The notes beneath the pieces were generated by a model. The model was not told where the DNA came from and did not search any database. It saw only the letters and a program-made list of their open reading frames with translations. Shown piece by piece: positions 38,201 to 53,184 of a DNA stretch of 64,000 nucleotides. This DNA comes from Temnopleurus reevesii (lineage: Eukaryota; Echinodermata; Echinoidea; Temnopleuroida; Temnopleuridae): the NCBI GenBank assembly GCA_036244855.1, contig BQKZ01000296.1, positions 110,192 to 174,191 on the forward strand, in the 5' to 3' direction. The position numbers and the translations under genes are program-made. Positions within the stretch are counted from its first letter, which is position 1; each line of letters opens with the position of its first letter.

Positions 38201-41200
38201 CTACTACAAAACATGACTCTCTCTGTGCATGTTTGGATATCTCAGGAAAGATCTGAATTACCTTTACATCAAACTTCTCAGCATTTCCTTTGTTTATAGC
38301 CCATGGAGAGAATAGCCGGAACCCATACAAGCTTGCACATGGGTGACTAAACCCATTGACAGAAAGTGCTTATTGGAGAATGTATCACAATTTCTTTATT
38401 CTGAGAGTAAATGTTCACAATACTGAAGTATTCTTTATGCAGCTCACACAATACATATCACCTCTACAGCAGTTTCCAGTGCAAGAATATTGAACTTGCT
38501 TTAGCATAGCAGTGCACTTATGCGTTTCAGTGAATGTATAATTCTGCCACTCCTTTCGATAAGAAATTCATCAATATTGTGCCTCACTTCACCCAGGTGA
38601 TGTAGATTGGCATCAGGCAAGGAATTTATTTGTGGAATTGCAATCTGCATTACAGCTGCCCTGCAACCACCAAATGACTATATTCAATACTTTGGGTCAA
38701 ATGGTCAAATGAAACTTGAGATGAGCATTGAAGATAGGAAAGGAGGTGCAACTCGTGCTTTGATTTGCAAGCATCGATCCACTGCGAGGTCTAGTTATTC
38801 AAAACAACCCTACAAGGTGCATGGTATGGTCCGCTCATATAAAGGCACGCGTAATAAAAAGGCACACATTCAAAATGCGCGTTTTATCTATGGCAAATAC
38901 GCTAGAAAAACTCTGTGGCTTGTCTATGCATGGGACTAAGGAAGCCTTTGCGAACATAATTTTTTGCTAATGCAGTCACGAATTGGGCACAAAATCATAA
39001 GTTTTCTTTAATACCAATGATTTTATACCATTTCATATTAATCATTAGTATTTATATGACATTAGGAAGTAAAATTATAGCAATAAAAGTTGATAATTTT
39101 CGTTTATTTGATCGGCAAAGAACAGTGCATGCCTCTAAATGTGTTCCAAAACTACTACAGTTTGAAAGACGTTGTCGGAAACTGTTCCTCGTAGACGATT
39201 TTTGTGCTTTTTTGTGTTCAATATTTATATCTTCATAATCTTCAGAATATTCTCCTTCGAGTGATACCAGATTCAGTGATTGAATGATATATTTTACTGT
39301 TTTATATTTGCTCAGAAATAAGGTGCGTGCCTTTATAGACTTCCATCATACTAACAGTAAAACCCATCACTACTCAGATTATGAGAGGCTCAATATTTTC
39401 ACTTCTATTGCTACAGGTATAAATGCAGCCATACACAGTAAGTCCATAAGAACACAGAAAGACGTAGATCTGAATGCCCACAAAAATGCCAGATGTTCAG
39501 AGCAGATAACCGCTTCACTCTCGAGACCATAGATTTAGATCTTCACAAGAAAACTTTTTGAAGTTCATTCAAGATACTCATCTCCATCAAACTGGAAACA
39601 AGTCCGCCTCCAAGAAAGAAAAAAAAATCTTGACAGAAAGAAAAATTCTTGACAGATGACATCACAACAACGTAAATTCATTGATGTTATCATCTCCACA
39701 TCAAAACTCTTGCTTCCATTCCATACTTCAAAGTGCCGCCAAAGCGTCCGGGGCGATGTTTCACAGAGTCATTCTTGAAGTTAAGACCAGTTGGAATATG
39801 TTACTGAGTGAAATACTGAAAAGGTTCTGTATAATTCAGCACAAGAAATGGCATTGAGTCATTCTCAAATGAAGCATGAAAGCTTCATCTTTTTTTTCTT
39901 ATTTTAACAGATAAAAAATAGAATTGTGTGATTACATCTATGACATATGAATGCTTACTTATGAATAAAATCCATTTTTTCTGAAATATTTCCTGTTAAA
40001 TAGTTTAACGCAAAAAAAAAAATCCTATAAAATGAGATCGAAAATGATGCTTATACCAACACTCCACCGAACTGAACATTTTCCCAAGGTGGTTGCACAG
40101 GAAGTCTTCATGATTGCCTAAGGGGCAAATACATGTAATAAATAACACATTTGAGGAGAATGATTGTGGGGCCCCCATCACAGGATTTCTTTGTACAAGT
40201 TTAACCATCTTATATTGATAAAACTTTCATTAATTCTGAGAGGCTTTGTGGTCTCTTATGCTCCTATACACAGTCACATCAACCAATTTTATTTCCCTTC
40301 ATATCTCTGTACGTAGGATACTGAAAAAGGTGGAATATGCTGAATTGATGCCCAAAGAATGGAACCTTCCTGCAAGTGGTGGAAATGTCATAACAATAAG
40401 CACTTCGGTGATGTAAGGGTTCTGACTCTTGCCTTCAACCAGAGGGTAGGGGGTTCAAATCCCAGTCATGGTGTAAATTTCATTCAGCAAGAAATTCATT
40501 AAAATTGTGTTGTAGAAATTCCTTGAAATACAAGGCACCATAGTGGCTGCCTGCTAATGCCCCGGTCACATAGGAACCCGGAAGCAACACGATTCAACAC
40601 AACTCTTTGTTAATTCACAGTTAACTGCCTCCGAACAAAGAGTCGTGTTGAATCGTGTTGCTTCCAGGTCCTATGTGAACAGGGCTTTACGCAGAATAAT
40701 AATAGTGAAAACCTTCAGTGGCATAAATTGATATTGACAATCTCAGCACTGGACAAGTTGCCATTCTTGTTTTTATAAATAAAAGAAATTTTGAATACCT
40801 TTGCCTCCAAGATGGGATCCACCGCCTTATACGTTGGGTCTTCATCTTCAGAATCGGAGTTGCCCGCGTTGGCGTCAAGCTGCTCGAAGCCGGTGTCCAG
40901 AACGTTGATCCCGAGCGTGAGGGCTTGAATGACCCTTGGAATGACCTCTGCTTCCCTCTGTTCTCTCGTCTTAGTCGACTAATTTAAAAAAAATGGCCAT
41001 AATTATTGAAGAAATTAAAATAAATGGTTATTGTTTAATGGCACACACTGATACAAAGATGTTGTGTTGTGAATGGCTTGTGTGTCAACTTATTCAACAT
41101 ACAAAAGAAAGTTGATTTGAGTAGTTAGAGAATGTGTTGAAAATATTTAGACAGTTGACTAAATTGAATAAGAGTGAGATGACAAACAAATTAAAATAAT

Positions 41201-42762
41201 GGTAATGAGAAAGATTAATGCAAATTTGGCTCAATAACTTTTGATTTAGGGCTCTAAAATATGTCCAATACATGAACATAAATGCACACAAAAAATGATA
41301 AACACTGACCACAGGGATGAAGTAACTTTTTAGCCTTTATCATAGGAAAATAATAAAAACAATTCTAAAAATAAAATAATAACAATACTTAAATATTTTA
41401 ATAAATCTGTCCAAAAACCTTAAATTGGAAAAATTGCAAATATCGGAGATCAACAGTCATGATATCTACAGTGAACATACAGGGGGAAAGGTTTAAGATG
41501 ATGCAATACTGTATATGTTTGATGCAATGTATTCAGAGCTTTATACATGTCATGTATTTTAGCGTATGTTTGGCAGAAAACCAAAACCATTGTATAATAC
41601 AATAAGTCAGTAGGATATTGAACTTTTGCCAGATAAATGAATATGATCATATTTCATACACCTGTTAATCCCCAGTCACACATTGATATCTACATAGACA
41701 AATTTGATAAAGCATGATTAGAGGCAGGTCATTTCAGATTCTCAACAGTTGTTCTGTGTCTCTCCAATGCACAAGAAGCAGCCAATAGAAAAAATTTTCT
41801 GAGAATTCTCCAGTTGTCGGTTGTACGTTTTGCATGCTTCACCAGATATATTCATTTATCTATTAATGTTTTAATTTACTTACTTATCTATTTATTTACT
41901 CATTTTTTTAATTTATTTATTCATTCATTCATTCATTCATTAATATTAATTGATTTATTTGTTTGTTTATTCATTAATCTATTCATTAATCAATTATTTT
42001 ATTTATCACCGACTTCTTTAAAAACAGGGTAGGTGCATTCAGTTGTATAAACTGCTATTCAAGCACGCCCAGAGAATCACGCTCAACAAAATAACTAAAA
42101 ATAAAAACTAGGATGTAGGAGAAATCTAAAACCAGTGTGTGACCAAGGCATTTTTGTCACAAACTTGGACTGTGAGGGAAACCAATGTGTAATGTATACA
42201 AACAAAGCAATCGTTTGTATTTCTTTTGAGTCATTGCAATGATTCACCTACCTGGGCTAGCCACAGAGTATTCCCTACATTTATTGTCATGATTGAATTG
42301 TCTGTTTGTTTGGGGCTCGGAGGAGAGTTTACGAAAGGTCCTAATACCAAAACAGCCCTCCCTTGACCAAAGAGTTTTAAGGAAAATACGTATGACAAAA
42401 CATGCATGGAGAGATGCAGAGAGCACAAGGGGCGCCGCTCAGTGGCGACTATCAGTGGATTTTGGTTCTATGTTTTTTTAAATAACCATGGAGGAATGAA
42501 AATTTCGTAATTTATATATATGATAAAGACACTGTCCTTATCTTACATGAAATAAAAAGATTTTAAGTTCGAAATGAGAACTGTTGAGAGACAATGGTGT
42601 GTTGATAGAATATGCAATTGACGGTAAATTGCAGTTGATCAGAAAGCCCTAATCAAAATCTTTGTTCTTGTTACAAGCTAAGACTGTGTATTAATGATAA
42701 CGTGCATTTTTTTTTGGGGGGGGGGGAAGAGAACAGAGGGGAAAGGAGAGAGCAAGAGCAAA

Positions 42763-42794
<32 letters not shown>

Positions 42795-45700
42795 GAGAGG
42801 GGAAGGCGGCTAGAAGAGGTCAAGGAGAAAAATAGACGAAGAGAGTGAGAGACTTGAACAGATGGCTAGAATTGAAAACTTGAGAATTAAAAAGAGAAAA
42901 AGAGAACTTAAGCAGTGATAAAGGAATATAGACAAAGAAGATATAAAATATAAAAACGGAGATGAAATAGTGACAAAAGAAGATGTAAAGAAAAATAAAC
43001 AGGTGACCTTCATAAATTTGACTCAGCGACTGGGTAAACCGCATGCACTTTTCAGATGAAAAATGAGATGTAACGTAGGGAATTCATATTCAATTGAAAC
43101 TTTCAACGCAGAAACTTATGACATTTCCTTTGCAAGACGAGAGGAAATTGAGAAATAAGTCATAACAATTTTATTGGCTAAAGAGAGAAGAAAATAAAAA
43201 GAGAATATCATCTCTTCATATAAAAGATAAAATAATATGAAGTAGGGACATAAAAATTCCCTTTCTGAACATTCATCACAAATTATGAAATTTCAAACTT
43301 TCATCTAAACATATTGTATAGATTCTGGAGTTGGCAATTTTGCTGATATCTTTGAGGTAATGAAGCCACATTTCAATTTTGGGGCACGAATGTGTTCAAT
43401 TTTCAGGAAAACAATATTTCATTGCTTGAGTATCAAATGGCTTATGTTTTATGAGGAATTTATTGCATTATCATTTATAAAAGAAAATCATACCTTAGGC
43501 AATTACTATATATAAAAAGAACCCCCCCCCCAAGCAACATTAAAAAAAAATACAAACTTTTGAAACAGATTCACTGCTTTTTATAACATGATTTGTGGAA
43601 GGGTTTCAGTAAATCAACTATCAAACAGTCTCTGCTACTGAAGGGAAGGGTGCAGGGCAGTTTATTTCACCTGCTCGCCCAGATTAAAGTAAACTTTGAT
43701 CTAATTTGCTCATTCTGAGATATAAATACTTTTTCAAATGAAACAAAATAATAATACAAAATTTCATTGCTTCCCCTGATCATCCTTTGTAGGCACACAA
43801 CATCTGAGGGTATTTCCCTCCCATAAAACATTGTTTAGAACCAGGAGTCATGTGAAACACTGACCAATGTGACATCATAGCTTTCATAACTCCATACTAC
43901 TCTCACCTGCTCTTTCTTGTCTTTGTCATTGGGGCCTCCGTCTGTGTCTTCTGAATCATCGTAAACTCTCTACAAGGAAAACATAATGATATGTCACATA
44001 TAGTTATCGAAGATATGAGTGGCTACCCTACCTGTATGTAATTAATGCTTCATGTTAACAATATATTACTATACAAGTCTTTGATTATTAACTACTTTTA
44101 GGGGGTGTTGTTTAAAAGTTGCAATTGATCGCAAGTTGCAGTTGATCGGAACGTGCCAATCAATATCATTGTTTCGTGCGCATCTTGTTAAATGCGAATA
44201 CCGTGCGCAAATGAAAATGAGCGTTACAATTTGCAACGTTGCAGTTGATTTGCAGTTGATTTGCATTTGATTTTGTACGACACCCCTTATTCTCCATGAA
44301 TTTAACTCTTCACATTCTAGCCTTCCCTTTGATGCAGGGGTCCCTCTATTTAAGAATAAAATTCCCTGATTTTTCCCTGACAAATTTTTGAAATTCAAGC
44401 ATGAAAACCATCAACGTACCTGACCATTGACCACGAATTAAATAGAAAATATTAGAATTCCACGATTGACATAAGTCTGTGACAACTCATAATCTCCCCC
44501 TCGTGTACATAAATACATGTTTCCCTGATGAATTTTTGAAAACTTGTGGATGAAAATAATCCACAGACCAGACCAGTGACCACGATTTGAATAGGAAAAA
44601 AATTAAATAAAAAATTGAAATGCGTCTCTGAAATACATCCCCCCCTCCTCGTGTACATAAACTACATGTCACTGCACCTGTTATGGATGAAGAGTTCCCC
44701 AGGTACTTTTATTACTACCTGTGCGTCACTCAGGATGCTGGGTATATTGAATTTCAGAACGCACCCACCCACCCACATGCCAACACTGTCTACATGTCGG
44801 ACTTTCTACCTTGTGATCTCTTGAGCGGTACTTTTGACAAATCTTATTTTGACAGTAAATAAATTGTCAAATTGTGTGTATTGACATAAAATGCAACACT
44901 GGTAGAAAAGTATAAAAGGTTAGGGAAAAGTGCCAATCATAATTATGTAAGAGCTTATAAGTCTATTCAAAGACGCATTTCAAACACATAAAATATGTCT
45001 GGGACGAACTTCTAGCATCGACATCCCGTAGACATCCTCAACCCAATAGGGAAAATGGGTAATTTCTAAACTTCAATACAATTTTTATGCACAAGACCGG
45101 CTTTTTACTTTCTTCGCAAAAATATCCTCAACCCTAGTGGGCAGGTCGGTGGGTTCTCAAATTTGATGTTTGATGCAATCAAATATATCCAGAAAAACCC
45201 TTATACAGCAGGTGCAATCACAATTGGGGGAGGTGAATTTCTAGTTTTTTTAAGCCTGGGACTGAATTTTAACATACATCTTCTGAAAGATGAGTCAGGA
45301 GCTAGAAACCTGAATGTCCAAGATGGTATATACATGGAACTCTTTTAAAAGTTTGAAAAACAAGTGAAGTTTAATCAGAATTCATAGTCCTATTCCTTAA
45401 AACTAAGGACTATTAAGTTAACAGATACACAGTGTAATGACAGTACCTACAAATGGTCCCTCATAAATCTCTGATGAGTTTTCAATGGAGTTTATTGAGC
45501 GAAAAATGGAATTTACTTTAGAGTTTATTGAGCAAAAACTGTAATTTACATTTCACTTGACTGTCAACAAAATCTCAAAGTTTGCAAGATGCTGCCCACA
45601 ATCATTAGCATAGACTTTAAAACAGCCCCCTAAACTAAAATTGAATTTCCAACTGTTATCCATCTGTCTAAGTGAGTCTGCAGACGGTCTCTTATTGACA

Positions 45701-48700
45701 AATTGAAAGAGGAGTTTGGAGGGCAATATAAGAGGCCTAATGATAATCAAAACCACTCCCAAAGTGACAGAGTGTACTCTTAGAGCAACAGGAATTTAAC
45801 GATAGCCCGGACTTGGGCAAAGATATTCAATATGCGCCTTTACGGTGCTCATGTCTGAGATCATTGTTGGTAATTTATCTAGTACGGAAGTGATATTTAG
45901 CAGAGTAAACAATGCATGCACTGGTGTGTACTAGAAAAACTACCCAAAATGCTCCCTGATATTAACAACCATAGAGGCAAATAGCCAGTTAGTAAATCCT
46001 AAACTTGTGGAAACTTGTATTTCTGTGACCCCCCCCCCCCCCACCTTAAAATGAAGTAACTTTGAAAAAATAGAGCCCCTTGAAATTAAAGCAACTTTGA
46101 CAGTGTAGGGAGACTTTCATTTCTTGTACACATAAGTAAGATTTCCGTTTCAATGTTGTGTAAAAGCCATACTCAAATATTAAAGGACTTTACGTTCACA
46201 TTTTTCTCATAAATGTTGGCACGCATGTGGGTGTAAAGTCTTGAATCACTGCTTTGTGCATCATTTGAAACACTTCCCATTTCCAGGGCAATTCTGGAGT
46301 TTTTCCAGTTTTGGGTGGCATTGTTAAGAAAAAAAATGATCATAAACAGGAGGTCTTGGTCTTCCAATTATACACAAAGTTCCAACATTATAGAGTTTGA
46401 GTCAGGAGTTACGGCAAGTTGTGGTCGGGTACCAAACTGTGCAAAAATGGTACTCATGAAGACTTGACGTGTAAATCTCATCTCGAAAATAAAAAAAGCT
46501 CGGCACAGCTTGAAACAACTTGTTCAAACACATAACGCCACCTAAATTCGCAAACACTTTGCCAAAATGTTGGAATATATTGAAAAACTTTGTAATAGTC
46601 AAGGTGAATTTGATAATATTTGTACAAAGCTGCACAAAATTCTGTGTGAATGGTTTTGCTCTTGGCTCAATCATACAGTGATGATCACTGACAAGTTGTA
46701 ATAAGTAAATAGGTTTCTTAAACTATTGACTACTAAATACTGTAACCCCAGAAACTTTGCGCACGGACTATCTGGTTCCAGTCATCAATGGGTTAAAGAC
46801 TATCAAGTATTAAAAAAATAGTAAATTTTTGCAAATTCCTGTGAGTACAGCTCACTCTAAACTCGTGACTCTAAAGGCCACGACACTCGACACGATTTTA
46901 GTCATAAACCTGAAGACAAATTTTGCAATGACTGAAACACGCTATAAAATATCATCTCACAACGGATTCTTCAGAACCTCGCTGTGAGACGTTTTATAAC
47001 GTGCTTTGAACTTTGCAAAATTGGTTGTAAGGTCGTACAACTAAAAATCATGGAGTTTATGGTAGCCTTGACTCCGCAAAGTGGGAATCTCGCTTGCCTA
47101 TTTTACATACATTTTCGATGAACTGTGTGTTGGCAAGCATGAGGAAGTCGTTGAATGTGTTATGGACCCGCGAGTCGGCGCTCTTGGCGTCGTGGACGAG
47201 GCTGTCCATCCTCTTCTCCAGGTCGCTCGTCTTCGTCATCATCTTCTGGGAGAAGTCTTGGAGGTAGAGAAGGAGCTGCAGATGGAAGAGAAAGGAGATG
47301 TGGAGAGGAATTTAGGTAAAAAGACAAGAATGACTACACTATATTATGAATGGAGATACATGTATCAAGGCCCCCCAAAAATTGATTGGATGTAGTAAAC
47401 TGTTTGACCCTCTGAAAATGGCCTGCCTGATATTGTTGTTTTTTTTTTCTTTAGGGGGAATTATTGTTTTCTTTTCACTTTTCAATGAAATTGAAAAGTC
47501 AAAGCAAAACTATAGTATACAAAAATATGTGAAATACAACATGAAAGTAAATTTCAGATTGATATTTGGCTTTTCATCATTATTCATGAATAAATAGAAG
47601 AATAAATAAATACTGAGTATGCAGTGAGACTGAGAGATTGACTCTCACTTGGTAGTAAGAACATGTAGAAGATATGGTTGTTCAATAAAATAATGATTGT
47701 TGCTTTTAATGAATTCAAAGGGAGTATATGTCAATTGGGATGGGCATAGCCAAAGGTCAACGAGTTGATCTCTATATCTCTGTTAAATCCAAATTGGACA
47801 TAATACAAATCCTATATCAAAATGCTTCATGGCAAAGCTCTTGGCTTTGTTTAATCTTATGAATCATAGCTTTGAATCTATAGGCAATGATGACACAGAA
47901 ATATCAGGTCCAAAATAAAAATTGTTTGGTTGCACTCAACCGAACGATCCTCTGGAGTTTGCCTATTTTTTTCTTCCTATTTTTTTTCAATTTTTTTAAC
48001 TTTCATTTACCAAGAAAAATCAAAACAAACATGTGAAATACAAAAAAAGTGATTTCAAGCAATTTTTATTCAACTCCAGACTGTGGGACAGTGGTAGAGC
48101 GCCTGCCCAATGATGGGTTCATTCCCCGCCGAGTCATACCAAAGACTTCTAAAAATGGGGCCATCTGCCTTCTTGCAAGGCTCTTGGCATATAAAAATGA
48201 AGAAGGGTAATAATAAGTTTATGTTATGCAAGGCCCGCTGGAAGAACAGCTTACAGCTGAAAGTGGTTACCCTGGATAAATATTAGAGATATTAATATAT
48301 CATTCTTTTTTATTTCTAAAAGAAAGAACATCTGTTTCTTAGGAATGATGAATAGGGGGGATTACTAGGGTCTTGGTAAGTTAGAGACTTCAGAATTTGG
48401 GTTAAATTTTTCAAATAAAATGTAGCCACAACTCTAAAAACCAATTTCAAATGAACAAATTTTCCCCAAGCAACCAAAACTATTTTTCAAAAATGACATT
48501 TGTTGGAAACCAAACAATACTTTTCTTGGCCAAAGCATATTCACGACACACCGCTCTGTGCGGTTGCGTGTGTGGGATGGAGGGGTTTTAGGGGGAAATA
48601 CCCAACGACAACAACATTTATATTTGGCTGCCGGAATGAATGAATGGGCAATATTTGACAGCCTACAACTAATAATGATTCAATTATTACATAATTGTAT

Positions 48701-51700
48701 TTGTCTGCTCTCATCAATATTGAACGTAAAAGGGAGTCAGCAAATCAGAGCAGGAAACAAATTTTGCGCTATAATGCTGTAACCAGGTAAGGGATCAGAA
48801 ATGACTAATGACTAGTGACCGAGATTTATCAACAAAAAAAAAAGCAAAGGATTACACTTGTGATAATGCAGCACAATAAAGCATAGAACTTTCTCCATAC
48901 ACTATGAAACATATGCCTAATATGCGATTGTTCTTGAAGTATTATGTTGGTGTCAACGTTCATTATTTACCATTTCAAGGGCCTGTAACATAAAAGATGC
49001 AATTACGCTTAACATGAATATTAATTGTAATTCTATGGCAAAGCATATACCTCAGAGATATAACTGATTTTCAATTTATCATCTCTTTTATGTTTTTCCA
49101 ATATTGATTTTTAAAATCAGATATTTCTTTAAAGATTAATATAACAAAATTAAAAAAAAACTTTTTATCTTCCAAATGTTTAGGGGCGTTGCTTAAACAA
49201 AGCATTTTTTTTTTATCAGCTTCACATACCCTTAAATGACGAACCACACACCATATCATGAGACCAATTGCAAAATCATCCAATCTCATGACCGATGCTA
49301 AATGTAAGCTCTAATATCACAAGAAAATTGCAGTTCCTTGTCTTCAAGGCCTCAAAAATCCACTAAGAAACCACATACATGTATTCAACCACCATGTGCG
49401 CTATATTCATCTTCAACCACACCCGTCACATGTCAAACCCAGCGTGTGACGCATCGTCATAAGAATGCCAAGATACGACAAGAAATTAATGTCATCTGAA
49501 ATGACGTCAGGTATATGATTAAGATAAACCTTGGGGGAAAAAAAGAGTCATTCATTGTTCTTAAAACTCAATATATGGCAATTCATTTAAATATGGCTAC
49601 AAACTTATACTACATAAATGTATTTGCAGTGATTTCATTTACATGCTAAAGATAAATACAAATGATTTTTAAAAAAATCAAAGCTGTAGTGCCATATTGC
49701 AACCTCTTGTGGTTATTGTACCTTTTCTGTTACATTTTCTTCTCATTTACAATTTTTTTACTCTTTAATGTATTAAATGCATTCATCTTTTGTACTCTAT
49801 TTTCAGATTTTTCTTATAGCTCCATTTTTTCAATCTTTGATCTATTTATTAAAAGATTAGAAAGTGCACAGCTAAGAAAACAAAAAATCTGTTGGACATT
49901 GCTTGTTAGGTTTTACATATCTGTACAAATTTTAAAAGCAAGAATTCACTGAAGTCAATGTTGGTTGAAGCCAATTTATTTTTGATGGTCAGATTATTTC
50001 ATTGTTTTATCTTATTGATATCTGATAAATAAATAGGGAGTCCAATATCTATTTTTGCATTGCCAAATTCATACTAATTGAAAAGGTCATCTTAAGTAAT
50101 TTCAATTGTGTATTAATTATTTATATTATTCATTTACCCAACACAAAAATCATTCAATTGATATTTACGCAGTACCTGCTGCATAAAACAAATCGAGCCC
50201 ACCACTACCATAGTCTAGTGGTAAGACACCTGTCTAGTCATCAGGAGATCGTGGGTTCGATTCCTACCCGAGAATGCCAGTGATTTTTTTTCACAGCTTC
50301 TCGGTACAGCCCTGTCAATCAGTGTTCATCCATGTTGGTACAAGGCAAGAATTATTTCTATTAACATTTTTCTTCTTTTCCAACATAAGAAATCTGTCAA
50401 AAAGTGTTTCACAATTTTGCAAACTGGTCACTTATTCTAGATTTAAGATAACCCACTTTGAAGCATCCCATAAGTGAAGTTTGGATGTAATATTGCAGGA
50501 TGCTACAAGTCGTAACTTGGCATCAATACAGAAAGTCTGATTTGAACTGTGAGTCACGATTTGAGACAGATGGCAAGAAAATGGAGTCTTCTTTATTGGG
50601 TCATGTGTATGTCACTGCTTATGAAGATGTTTTTTTCTGTACAAATAGAAATTTTGACCATCGCATAAGTTTCACAGGATGCCGATGCTGGCTGTTCTGG
50701 AGGGCAGCACATTTTGATGACTAAATGTGGAATTATGAAAATATATCATTACTGTTTATTCTAATTTTCTGAAGATCAATAATTGTATTGAATGCTTATA
50801 AAGTGCTGACTACCTCTGATAGAAGTCTCTATGAAAAGTCTCTAGAAAATTATTACTCTAGCCTTAGCAAAATAATCATCTGACATTGTAACTACTACCA
50901 AATTAATTTTTGTTGAAAAGTGTGCTCACTTTGAAATACTCCTGCATCTAAAGCTAGCACCAAGTACTGACTGCTCTTCTCGTGCTTTCCCCTACTACAT
51001 GTACCCTCCCTTTTCCTCCTCCTCTTCCTTCCTTCTCCCTCTGACCCTCTTAAATAAATCTCTATCCATTCCCATCACCAATATATACTTCTGCATCTGG
51101 AGCTACATGTCGATACTAGCTTTGACTGCTCTTCCTAATCTCTGTAATTGTGAGAGGTTTTTCCAAAGGTTGCTGCTGGAACTCTTCCACCAACAAGCAT
51201 CACTCTTCTTCCTTCTCCCTCTCCATCTTCCCTCTTTCCCTCCCTCATTTCCACTCTAAATTAAATCTCAATCAATTCCCATCACCAATACTTACTTCTG
51301 CATCTGAAGCTAGCGACAAGTTTTGACAGCAATCTCTAGTTTCTGGGATTGTAAGGGGACTTCCAATGCTTTCTGCCAAGGGGCTTTCACCTACAAGCCT
51401 ACCTATTCCTGCCCCCTCCTTTCTCCCTCTATCCCTCCCTTACTTCCACTCTAAAATCAATCTTTATCCAATCTTATCATCAAAACTTATTCCTGCGTCT
51501 GAAGCTAGCAACCAGTTTTGATTGCTCTTCCTTATTTCTAGAATTGTGAGAGGTTTTTCCTGTGGTTTCTGTTGCAGCTCCTTCACCTACAAGCCCCTTC
51601 CCCCTTCCTCCTAACCTTCCTTTCTGTAACTCTCCGGAACTAAAATCAACCTTTCTATTACTATTAGTAATACTTACTCCTGCATCTGAAGCTAGCGACC

Positions 51701-53147
51701 AGTTTTGACTGCTTTTCCTTATCTCTGGAATTGTGAGAGGTTTTTCCCATGGTTTTTGTTGCGGCGCTTCCACCACTGCTAGCTGTCCATTTGATTCCAG
51801 CCCATTACTCTCTGCGAAGGACGGCAGCCCTGCAGACTGGAAAGTAAAAGAAGAAAAAAAGACATGTGATATTAAAAGGATTGTATTAATGTAGAATCAC
51901 AGTGGTTAAAGATAATATGATATAATTACAGACTAGCACAGATTTGAAGCTTCTTCCAATCAACCAGAGAGAGGGAGTAAAAATGAAAAATATTAGGCTT
52001 GAAACAAATTTTAAGGAGAGGACAAAAAACTAGTTGCAAAATCAAAAAAACAGTTTACTGACTCTTTCTACAAGAAAATCTGGGCTACCATAAGAAAGTA
52101 AAAACCGACCTAAAGGCAAAGACAAAAATGTTGGATGGAAGGGCAATATCCTTTTGTTAATATATGCAGTCCCACATGGTGATTCTTGAGTTAGCTCCAG
52201 ACTCATGGTATCGACGAATACTACTTTAATCAGAGTTTCTTTTTTGTTTAATCAAACTTCTAGACTGGAACTGAGATGAACTTCCAGTCCTCGCTCTGTC
52301 ACTATAAACACAAGGTCATGGGCTTGATTATAGTCGTAGAAGTATCATTTCCTTTGACAATAATATTCCCATCTGTCTGTCCCAATCTCACTCAAGGGTT
52401 AATTGGGTACCAGAAGGAAGCAACCATCATCGTGATTCCTTCGTCATTATCATCCTACCGCTTATAATCATTTAAGTATGTTTAGGAATTATAATGCACA
52501 TGATTGGCACAAGACAATGTCTGTTCATGATTAATAACGGGATGGCCCTAAAATACATCCTATTCCCTGCTCAAGACTCCGGTGCTTTTTTCCCTCCCTC
52601 CTTCCCATCTCACCATCTCTCATTTCTCCTATCCTCCCCTACTTCACTCCCTTCCCGTTTTTCTCTACATCCCATCTCATTCCCCTTTCCCTCCCATCCG
52701 TCGTCCCTTTTCTCTCGCCATCCCACCCCTCCCTAGATTGCAAGCACATACCCTAGACTTTCAGTGTGTGCATGCGCAGATCATGATACAGGGTGTGCAT
52801 ATTGTGTGACTACATCACACACATACAGCATTGCTCTACCCTCCTTCGGGAGAGCATGACGACACGCAATGCATACCCTGTATCACTCTCTGTGTGTGCG
52901 CACAACAAAACCCAAGGGTCTGTTCTGGCAGAATACCCCCTCCCCTCCCCCTCCCCTTCTCTCTCCCTCCCAACCTCCTATCTCCCTCCCAACATCCTAT
53001 CTCCCTCCCTCCCTCTCTCCCTCCCCATCCTCTCCTACCTACAATGTCACCCCTTCCTTCCTTCATCCTTCCCACCCAATCCCCTCCCATCCCTCTCTGC
53101 CCCTCTCTCCTCCTCCATCCTCTCTCAATCCGTACAATCCTCCAATC

Positions 53148-53184
<37 letters not shown>

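Larger units (their letters stand above)
31175..40798 (-). other. washc2 intron 5 (9.6 kb)
   Basis: Starts with the microsatellite, then tandem duplications at 31.7-33.2 kb. A family D element, SINE copies and a family F foldback lie further right. About 33250-36050 and 37000-38550 show nothing I recognise; frames there are short and lack motifs. Confidence 0.7.
40979..47110 (-). other. washc2 introns 4 and 3 (exon 4 between)
   Basis: Holds an ATTT/ATTC low-complexity tract (41850-42005), a purine tract (42716-42960), a family D foldback, a local duplication, and the decayed exon 3 copy. The rest is unremarkable AT-rich DNA. Confidence 0.7.
47276..51677 (-). other. washc2 intron 2
   Basis: Carries a SINE (48076), a family B element, a second SINE (50120) and, next to exon 2, the array of decayed exon 2 copies. 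About 48200-48950 and 49100-50100 show nothing I recognise. Confidence 0.7.

Noticed and set aside
38607..38939. 110-codon plus-strand frame
   Set aside because: Begins inside a SINE body fragment, shows no known motif and has intron-like codon use.
45553..45762. Possible further exon 3 copy (frame with SADSLRQMDNSW)
   Set aside because: Only about five residues match and the DNA alignment is poor; not enough to call.
46402..46674. 90-codon minus-strand frame near the exon 3 copy
   Set aside because: No similarity to washc2, AT-rich codons, no splice sites in a useful phase.
48076..48150. tRNA gene candidate
   Set aside because: The A and B box words are present but no acceptor or anticodon stem can be formed; a SINE head fits better. 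The same holds for the heads at 12567, 22190, 36756 and 50205.
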